A stretch of 6,236 nt of DNA from positions 1 to 6,236 of the forward strand of contig JAUVEG010000085.1 in the NCBI GenBank assembly GCA_030594925.1, in the 5' to 3' direction. Numbering within the stretch: position 1 is the first letter of the stretch; every line of letters starts with the position of its first letter. Source of the stretch: Gammaproteobacteria bacterium. Lineage in GTDB: Bacteria > Pseudomonadota > Gammaproteobacteria > Chromatiales > Chromatiaceae. Below the pieces are notes generated by a model. That model was given only the letters and a program-made list of their open reading frames with translations, made no database searches and had not been told where the DNA came from. The translations under genes were made by a program, and so were the position numbers. Positions 1 to 6,236 of the stretch are shown here, in pieces.

Positions 1-13
1 TAGTGGTAATACC

Positions 14-2821
14 ATGGCCAAATTACTATCAAAAATCTTCGGCAGCCGCAATGACCGGCTGGTCAAGCGCATGCGCAAGGAAATCGAGAGCATCAACAAG
101 CTCGAGCCTGAGTTTGAAGCCCTCTCCGATGAAGAACTCAAAGCAAAAACAGTCGAATTTCGCCAGCGCCTGGAGCAGGGCGAGTCGCTGGAGGAGCTGC
201 TGCCGGAAGCTTTTGCAGCTGTTCGTGAAGGCAGCCGCCGGGTGCTGGATATGCGCCACTTCGATGTACAGTTGATCGGCGGCATGGTGCTGCATCAGGG
301 CAAGATCGCCGAGATGCGCACCGGTGAAGGCAAGACCCTGGTTGCGACCCTGGCTGCCTACCTCAATGCGCTGCCGGGAAAAGGTGTGCACATCATCACA
401 GTCAACGACTACCTGGCTCGCCGTGATGGTGAGTGGATGAGTCGTCTGTATGATTTTCTGGGACTCTCCGTCGGCATCGTCCAATCTTCCGGCGGCGGTC
501 CCGACGACTCCTCGTTTCTGTTCGATGCTGAGAGTGACGGGACGGAGAGCGGTTTCCTGCATTTGACAAAGGCGACGCGCCAGCAGGCCTATGCTGCCGA
601 TATCACCTATGGAACCAACAACGAGTATGGTTTCGATTATCTGCGTGACAACATGGCGTTTCATGCGGAGCAGCGCGTGCAACGCGGGCTTTTCTTCGGC
701 ATCGTGGACGAGGTGGACTCCATCCTCATCGATGAAGCGCGAACACCGCTGATTATCTCCGGCCCCACCGAAGGCGATCAGTCGCTCTATACTGAAATCA
801 ACAAGTTTATCCCTCATCTGACGCGCCAGGAGCCGATTACCAACGAAGAGGGAAAACCTGACTTCGGCCCGGGTGACTACGCTGTTGACGAGAAATCCAA
901 ATCAACGTTTCTCAGCGATGACGGTCACGAGCACGTGGAACAGATGCTCACAGAGGCCGGCTTGCTGGCGGAGAATGCCAGTCTCTACGACTCGGCCAAC
1001 ATTGCTTTGATGCACCATATCAATGCGGCCTTGCGCGCGCATGCGCTCTTTAGCAAAGATGTCGATTATATTGTCCGCGATGGTGAAATTATCATCGTTG
1101 ACGAGTTCACCGGCCGCACCCTGGCCGGACGCCGCTGGTCTGAAGGGCTGCACCAGGCTGTCGAGGCCAAGGAGGGGGTTGCGATTCAGCATGAGAACCA
1201 GACCCTGGCATCGGTGACCTTTCAGAACTACTTTCGTCTCTATGAGAAGCTCTCCGGGATGACCGGTACAGCGGATACCGAGGCATTTGAGCTGCAGTCG
1301 ATCTACGGCCTGGAGGTGGTGGTAATCCCGACGCACAAAGATATGGTTCGGGCGGATCACACCGACCTGATCTATCTCACACCCAAAGAGAAATACCAGG
1401 CCATCATGGAGGATATTCGCGACTGCGTGAAGCGCGGGCAGCCTGTGTTGGTTGGTACGGCCTCGATCGATGTCTCGGAGTTGGTGGACGAACTGCTGAA
1501 CAAAAACAAGATTCCGCATGAGGTGCTGAACGCCAAGCAGCATGAGCGTGAAGCGCATATTATTGAACAGGCCGGACAACCCGGCGCAGTGACCATTGCA
1601 ACCAATATGGCTGGCCGCGGCACTGATATCGTGCTTGGGGGCAGCCTCGACGCCGATATTCTGGCGTTGGGAGATGAATCTGGCGAGAGGGGTAAAGAGG
1701 AGGTTGTACAGCAGTGGAAAGTTCGTCATCAGCGGGTTCTCGATGCCGGCGGATTACACGTTATTGGAACCGAGCGTCATGAGTCACGCAGGGTTGACAA
1801 CCAGCTGCGCGGCCGCTCGGGGCGTCAGGGCGATGCAGGTTCAAGCCGTTTCTATCTCTCGTTGCAAGATGATTTGATGCGCATTTTTGCTTCAGACCGC
1901 GTAGGCGGGCTGATGCAGAAGCTGGGCATGGAAGAGGGAGAAGCCATCGAACATCCGTGGGTCAACAAGGCGATCGAGAATGCACAGCGCAAGGTGGAGG
2001 GGCGCAACTTCGATATCCGCAAGCAGTTGCTGGAGTACGATGACGTCGCCAATGATCAGCGCAAGGTGATCTACCAGCAGCGCAGTGAACTGATGGAGGT
2101 CGATGATATCCTGGATACCATCAAGAGCATGCGCGAGGAGGTTCTCGAATCGCTCATTGACAACTATATCCCGCCCCAGAGTCTCGACGAGCAGTGGGAT
2201 GTTCCTCTCCTGGAGGAGTCGCTGCAGCATGAGTATGAGCTGCAACTGCCGCTGCATAAGTGGCTTGACGAGGATCACGATCTGCACGAGGAGGGGCTGC
2301 GGCAGCGTATTCTTCAAGAGTTGAAGGATAGCTATGACGCCAAGGAGGAGCTTGTTGGCACCGAGCAGATGCGTCAATTCGAGAAGGGTGTGATGCTGGA
2401 GTCACTCGACCGCCACTGGAAAGAACACCTGGCCGCGATGGACTATCTGCGCCAGGGGATCCACCTGCGCAGTTATGGGCAGAAGAACCCCAAGCAGGAG
2501 TACAAGCGCGAGGCTTTCGCGATGTTTTCCGAGATGCTTGATAATATCAAGCGCGATGTGGTGAAAGTCCTTTCACAGGTTCAGATCAGGCCCCAGGAAT
2601 CGTTGGAACTGCCTGAACACGAGACGCCCGACATCCATTTCAAGCACGAAGAGTTTACCGGTTTCGGCAATAATGATGACGATGCCTCTGCCCAACAGGT
2701 TGCTGAAGAAGAGCAGAAGACACAGCCCTATGTGCGTACAGATCGCAAGATCGGACGCAATGAGCCCTGTCCCTGCGGATCGGGAAAAAAATATAAACAG
2801 TGCCATGGAAAGTTGAAATAA
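14..2821 (+). CDS. secA: Preprotein translocase ATPase SecA
   Basis: SecA is the cytosolic and membrane-associated ATPase that pushes unfolded preproteins through SecYEG. The protein is 935 aa, slightly longer than E. coli SecA (901). It starts with the family-typical [15 protein letters not shown]. Walker A is MRTGEGKT at 101-108 (K107) and the Walker B/DEAD-like box is DEVD at 232-235. The preprotein-crosslinking domain lies at roughly 250-400, VDEFTGR at 362-368, [10 protein letters not shown] at 530-539, and the NBD2 arginine finger motif GRSGRQGD at 600-607. The helical scaffold/IRA1 region includes RHWKEHL (W802). An acidic variable linker leads to a C-terminal SecC zinc motif with C919, C921, C930 and H931, which in E. 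coli binds SecB and ribosomes. Relative to E. coli, NBD1 carries about 23 extra residues near 157-188. The ATG at 14 fits family alignment, although only 13 upstream bases are visible and they show no clear Shine-Dalgarno. No promoter is visible. Confidence 0.99.
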   Translation: MAKLLSKIFGSRNDRLVKRMRKEIESINKLEPEFEALSDEELKAKTVEFRQRLEQGESLEELLPEAFAAVREGSRRVLDMRHFDVQLIGGMVLHQGKIAEMRTGEGKTLVATLAAYLNALPGKGVHIITVNDYLARRDGEWMSRLYDFLGLSVGIVQSSGGGPDDSSFLFDAESDGTESGFLHLTKATRQQAYAADITYGTNNEYGFDYLRDNMAFHAEQRVQRGLFFGIVDEVDSILIDEARTPLIISGPTEGDQSLYTEINKFIPHLTRQEPITNEEGKPDFGPGDYAVDEKSKSTFLSDDGHEHVEQMLTEAGLLAENASLYDSANIALMHHINAALRAHALFSKDVDYIVRDGEIIIVDEFTGRTLAGRRWSEGLHQAVEAKEGVAIQHENQTLASVTFQNYFRLYEKLSGMTGTADTEAFELQSIYGLEVVVIPTHKDMVRADHTDLIYLTPKEKYQAIMEDIRDCVKRGQPVLVGTASIDVSELVDELLNKNKIPHEVLNAKQHEREAHIIEQAGQPGAVTIATNMAGRGTDIVLGGSLDADILALGDESGERGKEEVVQQWKVRHQRVLDAGGLHVIGTERHESRRVDNQLRGRSGRQGDAGSSRFYLSLQDDLMRIFASDRVGGLMQKLGMEEGEAIEHPWVNKAIENAQRKVEGRNFDIRKQLLEYDDVANDQRKVIYQQRSELMEVDDILDTIKSMREEVLESLIDNYIPPQSLDEQWDVPLLEESLQHEYELQLPLHKWLDEDHDLHEEGLRQRILQELKDSYDAKEELVGTEQMRQFEKGVMLESLDRHWKEHLAAMDYLRQGIHLRSYGQKNPKQEYKREAFAMFSEMLDNIKRDVVKVLSQVQIRPQESLELPEHETPDIHFKHEEFTGFGNNDDDASAQQVAEEEQKTQPYVRTDRKIGRNEPCPCGSGKKYKQCHGKLK

Positions 2822-2825
2822 GAAA

Positions 2826-2853
2826 GTTTTAGGTTTTAAGTTTTAAGTTTTAT
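2826..2853. repeat. Tandem heptamer array, 4 x GTTTTAN
   Basis: Four head-to-tail 7-bp units begin four bases after the secA stop: GTTTTAG (2826-2832), GTTTTAA (2833-2839), GTTTTAA (2840-2846) and GTTTTAT (2847-2853). Only the last base of the unit varies. The array is AT-rich, noncoding and directly abuts the hairpin element at 2855. It resembles in style the short heptanucleotide tandem repeats (STRR) described in cyanobacteria, but the unit differs and no relationship is claimed. Function unknown. Confidence 0.85.
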
Positions 2854-2854
2854 G

Positions 2855-2897
2855 AATCGCAGGGTGCAATAAGCGAAGCACATTGCGCCCTGCAATT
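2855..2897. repeat. REP-like palindromic element between secA and argJ
   Basis: This is an imperfect palindrome with arms at 2855-2870 and 2882-2897 around an 11-nt loop. The inner 12 pairs (2859-2870 with 2882-2893, GCAGGGTGCAAT against ATTGCGCCCTGC) hold a single G-T wobble. Three further outer pairs follow after one C/A mismatch. The core GGTGCAATAAGCG followed by CATTGCGCC looks like a dispersed palindrome I recall from many gammaproteobacterial intergenic regions. No T-run follows the stem on either strand, so it is not a classical intrinsic terminator. As RNA it could stabilise the secA 3' end or tune argJ expression; that is inference. Confidence 0.75.
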
Positions 2898-2919
2898 GTC
2901 AATTTCTGAAAAATCGTTT

Positions 2920-4113
2920 ATGTCAGCAACTCCTATCCATCCCGTCAAGGGAATCCGTCTCGCCTCTGCAGCCGCAGGCATTCGTTACCCCGACCGGGAT
3001 GATCTCGTTGTCATCGAGATTGCCGCCGATGCCAGCTGTGCTGCGGTTTTCACCACTAACGCCTTTTGTGCAGCTCCGGTTGTGCTGGCAAAGGAGCATC
3101 TCAATGCTGCCGTGCCGCGTTACCTGCTGATCAACTCCGGCAATGCCAATGCCGGCACCGGTGATGCCGGGATGCAGGCGGCGCGTGAAACCTGTCAATC
3201 CCTGGCGACGGTTTCCGGCTGTGAGATCAACCAGGTGCTGCCATTCTCGACCGGCGTCATCGGGGAGGATCTGCCGGCAGAGCGTTTCCCGGCTGCAATT
3301 CCTGCACTGCTCGATGGCCTCGATGAAGAGGGCTGGCAGAGGGCGGCGCAGGCCATCATGACCACTGATACTGTCCCAAAACTGGCTAGCCGAGAGATCG
3401 AGATTGACGGTGGCAAGGTGGTGGTGACCGGGATGTGCAAGGGCTCGGGCATGATTCGTCCGGATATGGCGACCATGCTGGCATTTGTCGCAACCGATGC
3501 AAGCGTCCCCGAAGAGCTGTTGCAGACAACGCTGCAGCAGGCCGTTGAGCCAAGTTTTAACGCCATCACCGTCGATGGCGATACCTCGACCAATGACGCC
3601 TGTGTACTGATGGCGTCAGGGGCTGGCAGCGTTGTCATCAATAGTGGCAACAGTGCTCTGTTTCTCTCCGCAGTCAGGGAGGTGTGCATGGATCTTGCAC
3701 GCGCCATTGTCAGGGATGGCGAGGGAGCAACCAAGCTGGTCGAAATTATGGTTGATTCGGCAGCAACCCTGCAGGAGGCGAAAGATGTCGCCTACACCAT
3801 TGCCCACTCTCCGCTGGTCAAGACCGCGCTGTTTGCCAGCGACCCCAACTGGGGACGCATTTTAGCCGCTGTGGGACGCGTAGGAATCAACAACTTCGAG
3901 ATCGACAAGGTGCGTATCTGGCTGGATGACCTCTGCATCGTCACTCATGGCGGACGTGATCCGGAATACCGTGAAGAGGCCGGGCAGCAGGTCATGGATC
4001 AATCCGAGTTGATGATCCGTGTAGACCTTGGCCGGGGTGCATATAACACCACCATTCTCACCTGCGATCTCTCCTACGACTACGTCAAGATCAATGCAGA
4101 GTATCGCACTTGA
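2920..4113 (+). CDS. argJ: ArgJ, bifunctional ornithine acetyltransferase / N-acetylglutamate synthase
   Basis: ArgJ transfers the acetyl group from N2-acetylornithine to glutamate, giving ornithine and N-acetylglutamate and so closing the cyclic arginine pathway. Many family members also acetylate glutamate from acetyl-CoA. The protein is 397 aa from the ATG at 2920, close to the usual ~400-405. Visible motifs are the oxyanion-hole pair T111-G112 in STGVIGE, MTTDTVPK, and KGSGMIRPDMATML containing the self-cleavage site. Cleavage between A184 and T185 would give alpha and beta chains, with T185 as the N-terminal nucleophile. DGDTSTND (219-226), IVRDGEGATK (263-272), FASDPNWGR and the family-typical C-terminus NAEYRT follow. 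An in-frame TTG at 2896 would add eight residues but sits inside the palindrome and has no ribosome binding site. The ATG also lacks a strong one, having only a GAAAAA-like stretch. The stop overlaps the next gene's start. Confidence 0.98.
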   Translation: MSATPIHPVKGIRLASAAAGIRYPDRDDLVVIEIAADASCAAVFTTNAFCAAPVVLAKEHLNAAVPRYLLINSGNANAGTGDAGMQAARETCQSLATVSGCEINQVLPFSTGVIGEDLPAERFPAAIPALLDGLDEEGWQRAAQAIMTTDTVPKLASREIEIDGGKVVVTGMCKGSGMIRPDMATMLAFVATDASVPEELLQTTLQQAVEPSFNAITVDGDTSTNDACVLMASGAGSVVINSGNSALFLSAVREVCMDLARAIVRDGEGATKLVEIMVDSAATLQEAKDVAYTIAHSPLVKTALFASDPNWGRILAAVGRVGINNFEIDKVRIWLDDLCIVTHGGRDPEYREEAGQQVMDQSELMIRVDLGRGAYNTTILTCDLSYDYVKINAEYRT

Positions 4114-5099
4114 AGTCATTCAGTCCTCAGTCCTCGCCCCTCAGTCCTATCCCATCCCTATCCCCACTCCATGTCGCCGTTGCGGTGCTGCGCAACGCAG
4201 AGGGGAAAATCCTGCTGTCGCGCCGTCGCAAAGGCACCCATCTTGCCGGACTGTGGGAGTTCCCCGGCGGCAAGCTGGAGGCTGGCGAGTCGTTATCCGA
4301 AGCGTTGCAGCGCGAGATCAAAGAGGAGTTGGGTATCGGCATAGTCACTCATCGGCCGCTCATCCGGATCAACCACAGCTATGTGGAAAAAGAGGTGTTT
4401 CTGGATGTGCATCTTGTCAATGAGTGGCGGGGAACAGCAGCAGGAATGGAGGGGCAGCAGATTGCCTGGGTGACGGCTGAAGAGATCGATGACTATCCTC
4501 TTCCGCCGGCGGACAGACCAATCGTCACTGCCATCCGCCTGCCGTCACGTTATCTGATCACCCCGCCGCTGATCGAGGATGAATCCGTTTTTCTGCAGCA
4601 GCTTGAAGCAAGCTTGCAGCAGGGGATTCGTCTGCTGCAACTGCGCCTGCCCGATTATGACAAAGAAAAGCTTGCGTCGCTTGCCGAGAGGGTGATGCCC
4701 CTGTGTCACTCCTGCGCAGCGACACTGATGCTGAAAAATGAGTCGCTGGCAAGGCGACTCGGATGCGGCCTGCATCTTGGCAGCAGTCAGTTGCGAGCCA
4801 TGCGCAGCAGAAGCTTCCCGCATCAACAACTGCTGGCGGCCTCCTGCCACACGCAGCAGGAGCTTGCTCATGCGGCATCCATCGGCATCGATTTTGCGAC
4901 CCTCTCACCAGTCCAGCCAACAGCAACCCATCCGCAGGCGCAGCCATTGGGATGGGATCGTTTTTCAGCAATGGCCGCACAGGCGACATTGCCAGTCTAC
5001 GCACTGGGCGGCATGCAGTCGGAGGACACACAGCAGGCATGGGAGAGTGGCGCACAGGGAATCGCTGCAATCCGCAGTCTGTTTTTCGCCAAAAAATAG
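4110..5099 (+). CDS. Nudix (MutT-type) hydrolase fused to a ThiE/TenI-like domain
   Basis: The protein is 329 aa. Residues ~21-145 form a MutT-like Nudix domain whose motif (GX5EX7REUXEEXGU) is complete at 54-76, including R68, E69, E72, E73 and G75. MutT enzymes hydrolyse 8-oxo-dGTP, so nucleotide-pool cleaning is the likely role. From R147 (RYLITPP) to the end is a TIM-barrel-like domain related to thiamine-phosphate synthase/TenI. Several ThiE catalytic residues are replaced: QLRLP (177-181) lacks the lysine, KNE replaces ND, HLGSSQ (222-227) replaces HxGQxD, and PTATH (270-274) lacks the lysine. TMP-synthase activity is therefore doubtful. This two-domain architecture is known in Pseudomonas and relatives. 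Start: TTG at 4110 overlaps the argJ TGA (4111-4113), suggesting translational coupling. No ATG, GTG or TTG follows in frame until GTG 4185, inside the first beta strand. Residues 5-19 (Ser/Pro-rich) are encoded by a 7-bp repeat, so the true N-terminus is uncertain. Confidence 0.95.
   Translation: MKSFSPQSSPLSPIPSLSPLHVAVAVLRNAEGKILLSRRRKGTHLAGLWEFPGGKLEAGESLSEALQREIKEELGIGIVTHRPLIRINHSYVEKEVFLDVHLVNEWRGTAAGMEGQQIAWVTAEEIDDYPLPPADRPIVTAIRLPSRYLITPPLIEDESVFLQQLEASLQQGIRLLQLRLPDYDKEKLASLAERVMPLCHSCAATLMLKNESLARRLGCGLHLGSSQLRAMRSRSFPHQQLLAASCHTQQELAHAASIGIDFATLSPVQPTATHPQAQPLGWDRFSAMAAQATLPVYALGGMQSEDTQQAWESGAQGIAAIRSLFFAKK
4121..4169. repeat. Degenerate heptamer array (CAGTCCT) inside the Nudix N-terminus
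   Basis: CAGTCCT occurs exactly at 4121-4127, 4128-4134 and 4142-4148, with a diverged unit CGCCCCT at 4135-4141. Pyrimidine-rich CCCTATC-like sequence continues to about 4169 with looser periodicity. The array starts seven bases after the argJ stop and ends where homology to MutT proteins begins. If translation starts at TTG 4110 it encodes a Ser/Pro-rich leader. Because the unit is not a multiple of three, gain or loss of one copy would shift the frame between the TTG and the Nudix domain. Confidence 0.75.
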
Positions 5100-5102
5100 A
5101 GA

Positions 5103-5182
5103 AACCACGGAACACACTGAATAGACGGAAATAGAAAAAAAGCAATCAATGAAATTCCGTCTATTCAGTGTGTTCCGTGGTT
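5103..5182. repeat. Perfect 28-bp inverted repeat made of degenerate 9-mers
   Basis: Arms 5103-5130 and 5155-5182 are exact reverse complements over 28 bp, separated by a 24-nt A-rich spacer (5131-5154). Read on the + strand, the right arm breaks into three 9-mers: TTCCGTCTA (5155-5163), TTCAGTGTG (5164-5172) and TTCCGTGGT (5173-5181), with an approximate consensus TTCCGTGTR. The left arm carries the same units on the other strand. The element starts three bases after the Nudix gene stop. It lacks a transposase, an obvious target-site duplication and a T-run, so it is best called an intergenic palindromic repeat. It could form a stable hairpin at the mRNA 3' end. Confidence 0.9.
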
Positions 5183-5207
5183 AAGAAAAAATCAGTGAAA
5201 AAACAGA

Positions 5208-5244
5208 TTGCTATCAATGCGCTTGTCAGGTGCTATGCTATATG
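5208..5244 (+). promoter_or_regulatory. Possible weak extended -10 promoter for the RelA/SpoT-family gene
   Basis: TGCTATGCT (5231-5239) reads as an extended -10 (TGn plus TATGCT, 4 of 6 matches to TATAAT). A second similar option, TGCTATATG, sits at 5236-5244. A TTGCTA -35-like hexamer lies at 5208-5213, but the spacer to the first option is 20 nt, longer than optimal. The position in the AT-rich gap, downstream of the inverted repeat and 70-80 bases before the ATG, is plausible. The call rests only on consensus matching by eye. Confidence 0.25.
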
Positions 5245-5301
5245 TCTATTTCACAATATTCGTAAACAGACGTGGCACAGCAGAATTCATCCCAACCCGA
5301 C

Positions 5302-5307
5302 AGGAAA
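5302..5307 (+). promoter_or_regulatory. Ribosome binding site of the RelA/SpoT-family gene
   Basis: AGGAAA lies six bases before the ATG at 5314, a good Shine-Dalgarno match at normal spacing. It is the clearest ribosome binding site in the window and supports 5314 as the start. Confidence 0.7.
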
Positions 5308-5313
5308 CTGGAT

Positions 5314-6236
5314 ATGGAGCTAGCTGAAAAAAACAGCGACGAGCCGCGTTTTCTGGTGAGCGATCTGCTGGCGTATCTGGAATCCTACCTGACGACCGAA
5401 CAGATTCGCGAGGTCTATCGAGCCTATCTCTTCAGTGCTGACGCGCACATCAATCAAAAACGCATGTCGGGCGAGCCCTATATCTATCATCCCATTGCGG
5501 TGGCTTACATTTTGGCGGGAATGCGGCTCGACTATAAGTGTCTGATGGCGGCGATGATGCATGATGTCATCGAAGATACGCCGACAGCGAAAGTCGAAAT
5601 TCAGGAGATATTTGATAAAGAGGTAGCCGAGCTGGTTGATGGTGTGACTAAATTGACCCATCTGGATTTCAGTTCGCGGGAAGAGGCAGTTGCCGCCAGT
5701 TTTCGAAAAATGATCCTCGCGATGACCCGGGACGTGCGCGTGGTGCTCATCAAGCTGGCTGATCGTCTGCACAATATGCGCACGCTGGGCGTGATGCGGC
5801 CGGACAAGGCGCGTCGCATTTCCAGAGAGACGCTTGAAATCTATGCGCCTATCGCAAAACGACTGGGAATTCACCGTGTTTGTGAGGAGCTTCAGGACCT
5901 GGCGTTTATAGCGCATTGGCCGTGGCGCTATCGGGTTTTGCAACGCGAGGTGCGCAAGCATCACGGCAAGCAGCAGAAGGTGATTTCCGGTATTCTGACG
6001 GCGCTGCGCCGTCAACTGGTGCAGACAGACATCCCGGCCGAGGTCTACGGCAGAGAGAAGAATCTCTACAGCATCTATCGCAAGATTGCTGATCGCAAGG
6101 TGCGGTTTGCCGATATTGCCGATGTGCTGGCATTTCGCATCATCGTGCAGTCAGTCGACGACTGTTACCGAGTGCTTGGTGTTGTGCATCATCTCTACAA
6201 GCCAAAGCCGGGTAATTTCAAGGACTATATCGCCAT
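5314..6236 (+). CDS. Long RelA/SpoT-homologue (bifunctional or SpoT-type (p)ppGpp enzyme), 3' end missing
   Basis: The gene runs off the window after 307 complete codons; full-length relatives are about 700-740 aa. RSH enzymes make (p)ppGpp from ATP and GTP/GDP and hydrolyse it during the stringent response. The N-terminal HD hydrolase domain (~25-200) is intact: H59, H83-D84 and D150 as metal ligands, E87-D88 as the catalytic pair, and N154, each offset by exactly six from Rel of Streptococcus equisimilis. This argues against a RelA-type protein, whose HD site is degenerate. The synthetase domain begins near 230, with R247 in GREKNLYSIYRK and the Mg-binding D270 in DIADVLAFR. The motif that is RxKD in bifunctional enzymes reads N301-F-K-D304. 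The second catalytic acid (E in EIQIRT) and the TGS/ACT regulatory region lie beyond the window. Unlike canonical spoT, no rpoZ or gmk lies immediately upstream. It could be spoT, rel, or a second RSH, so no symbol is assigned. Confidence 0.95.
   Translation, partial: MELAEKNSDEPRFLVSDLLAYLESYLTTEQIREVYRAYLFSADAHINQKRMSGEPYIYHPIAVAYILAGMRLDYKCLMAAMMHDVIEDTPTAKVEIQEIFDKEVAELVDGVTKLTHLDFSSREEAVAASFRKMILAMTRDVRVVLIKLADRLHNMRTLGVMRPDKARRISRETLEIYAPIAKRLGIHRVCEELQDLAFIAHWPWRYRVLQREVRKHHGKQQKVISGILTALRRQLVQTDIPAEVYGREKNLYSIYRKIADRKVRFADIADVLAFRIIVQSVDDCYRVLGVVHHLYKPKPGNFKDYIA

Noticed and set aside
4..14. Small palindrome TGGTA-A-TACCA at the secA start codon
   Set aside because: It is only five pairs with a one-base centre. 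It is too short to distinguish from chance, and its upstream context is outside the window.
29..817. Long open frames on the minus strand opposite secA (29-817, 902-1729, 1892-2377) and opposite the other genes
   Set aside because: They overlap strongly recognised genes, have no recognisable family motifs, and are expected as antisense shadows of GC-biased coding sequence.
2896..2919. TTG at 2896 as the argJ start
   Set aside because: It lies within the right arm of the palindromic element, has no ribosome binding site, and would add eight residues (MSISEKSF) that do not resemble ArgJ N-termini. The ATG at 2920 gives the expected beginning.
4171..4173. ATG at 4171 as the Nudix gene start
   Set aside because: It is out of frame with the Nudix box: it reads MSPLRC and does not continue into the Nudix motif.
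4548..5099. Calling the C-terminal half a functional thiE
   Set aside because: Key thiamine-phosphate-synthase residues are substituted, so fold similarity alone does not support the activity.
5103..5182. Inverted repeat as a Rho-independent terminator, CRISPR unit or transposon ends
   Set aside because: The loop is long (24 nt) and no T-run follows the stem on the + strand. The copies are inverted rather than direct and have no spacers. No transposase or convincing target duplication is present.
5131..5200. Similar A-rich stretches (AGAAAAAA followed by TCAATGAAA or TCAGTGAAA) after each arm of the inverted repeat
   Set aside because: The match is short, needs a gap of about five bases, and lies in low-complexity A-rich sequence, so it is weak evidence of a duplication.

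Overview
This window is housekeeping chromosome from what looks like a gammaproteobacterium (coding GC well above 50%, AT-rich gaps). The order secA – argJ – Nudix/ThiE-like fusion matches, from memory, the arrangement in Pseudomonas and relatives (secA, argJ, then mutT-like PA4400), and E. coli also keeps secA next to mutT. The intergenic repeats are of a kind I associate with sulfur-oxidising and other environmental gammaproteobacteria. That narrower placement is inference.

Layout, all on the + strand: secA (14-2821, complete, SecC zinc tail); a 98-bp gap with four tandem copies of a 7-mer (2826-2853) and a REP-like hairpin (2855-2897); argJ (2920-4113); a Nudix + ThiE/TenI-like fusion gene (4110-5099) whose only plausible canonical start is a TTG overlapping the argJ stop and whose first ~20 codons run through a degenerate 7-bp repeat; a 214-bp gap holding a perfect 28-bp inverted repeat built of degenerate 9-mers (5103-5182), then a possible weak promoter and a good ribosome binding site; and the 5' part of a long RelA/SpoT-family gene (5314 to the window end, 307 codons visible) with an intact (p)ppGpp-hydrolase site.

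The genes do not form one pathway. SecA drives protein export, ArgJ recycles acetyl groups in arginine biosynthesis, the Nudix protein probably sanitises oxidised nucleotides, and the RSH protein makes and/or degrades (p)ppGpp. The first three may share a transcript. The RSH gene is probably a separate unit. I see no defence, mobile-element, CRISPR or RNA-gene system and no new biological system. What deserves a second look is the short-unit repeats at all three gene junctions, especially the heptamer array translated as the N-terminus of the Nudix protein and the perfect inverted repeat before the RSH gene.
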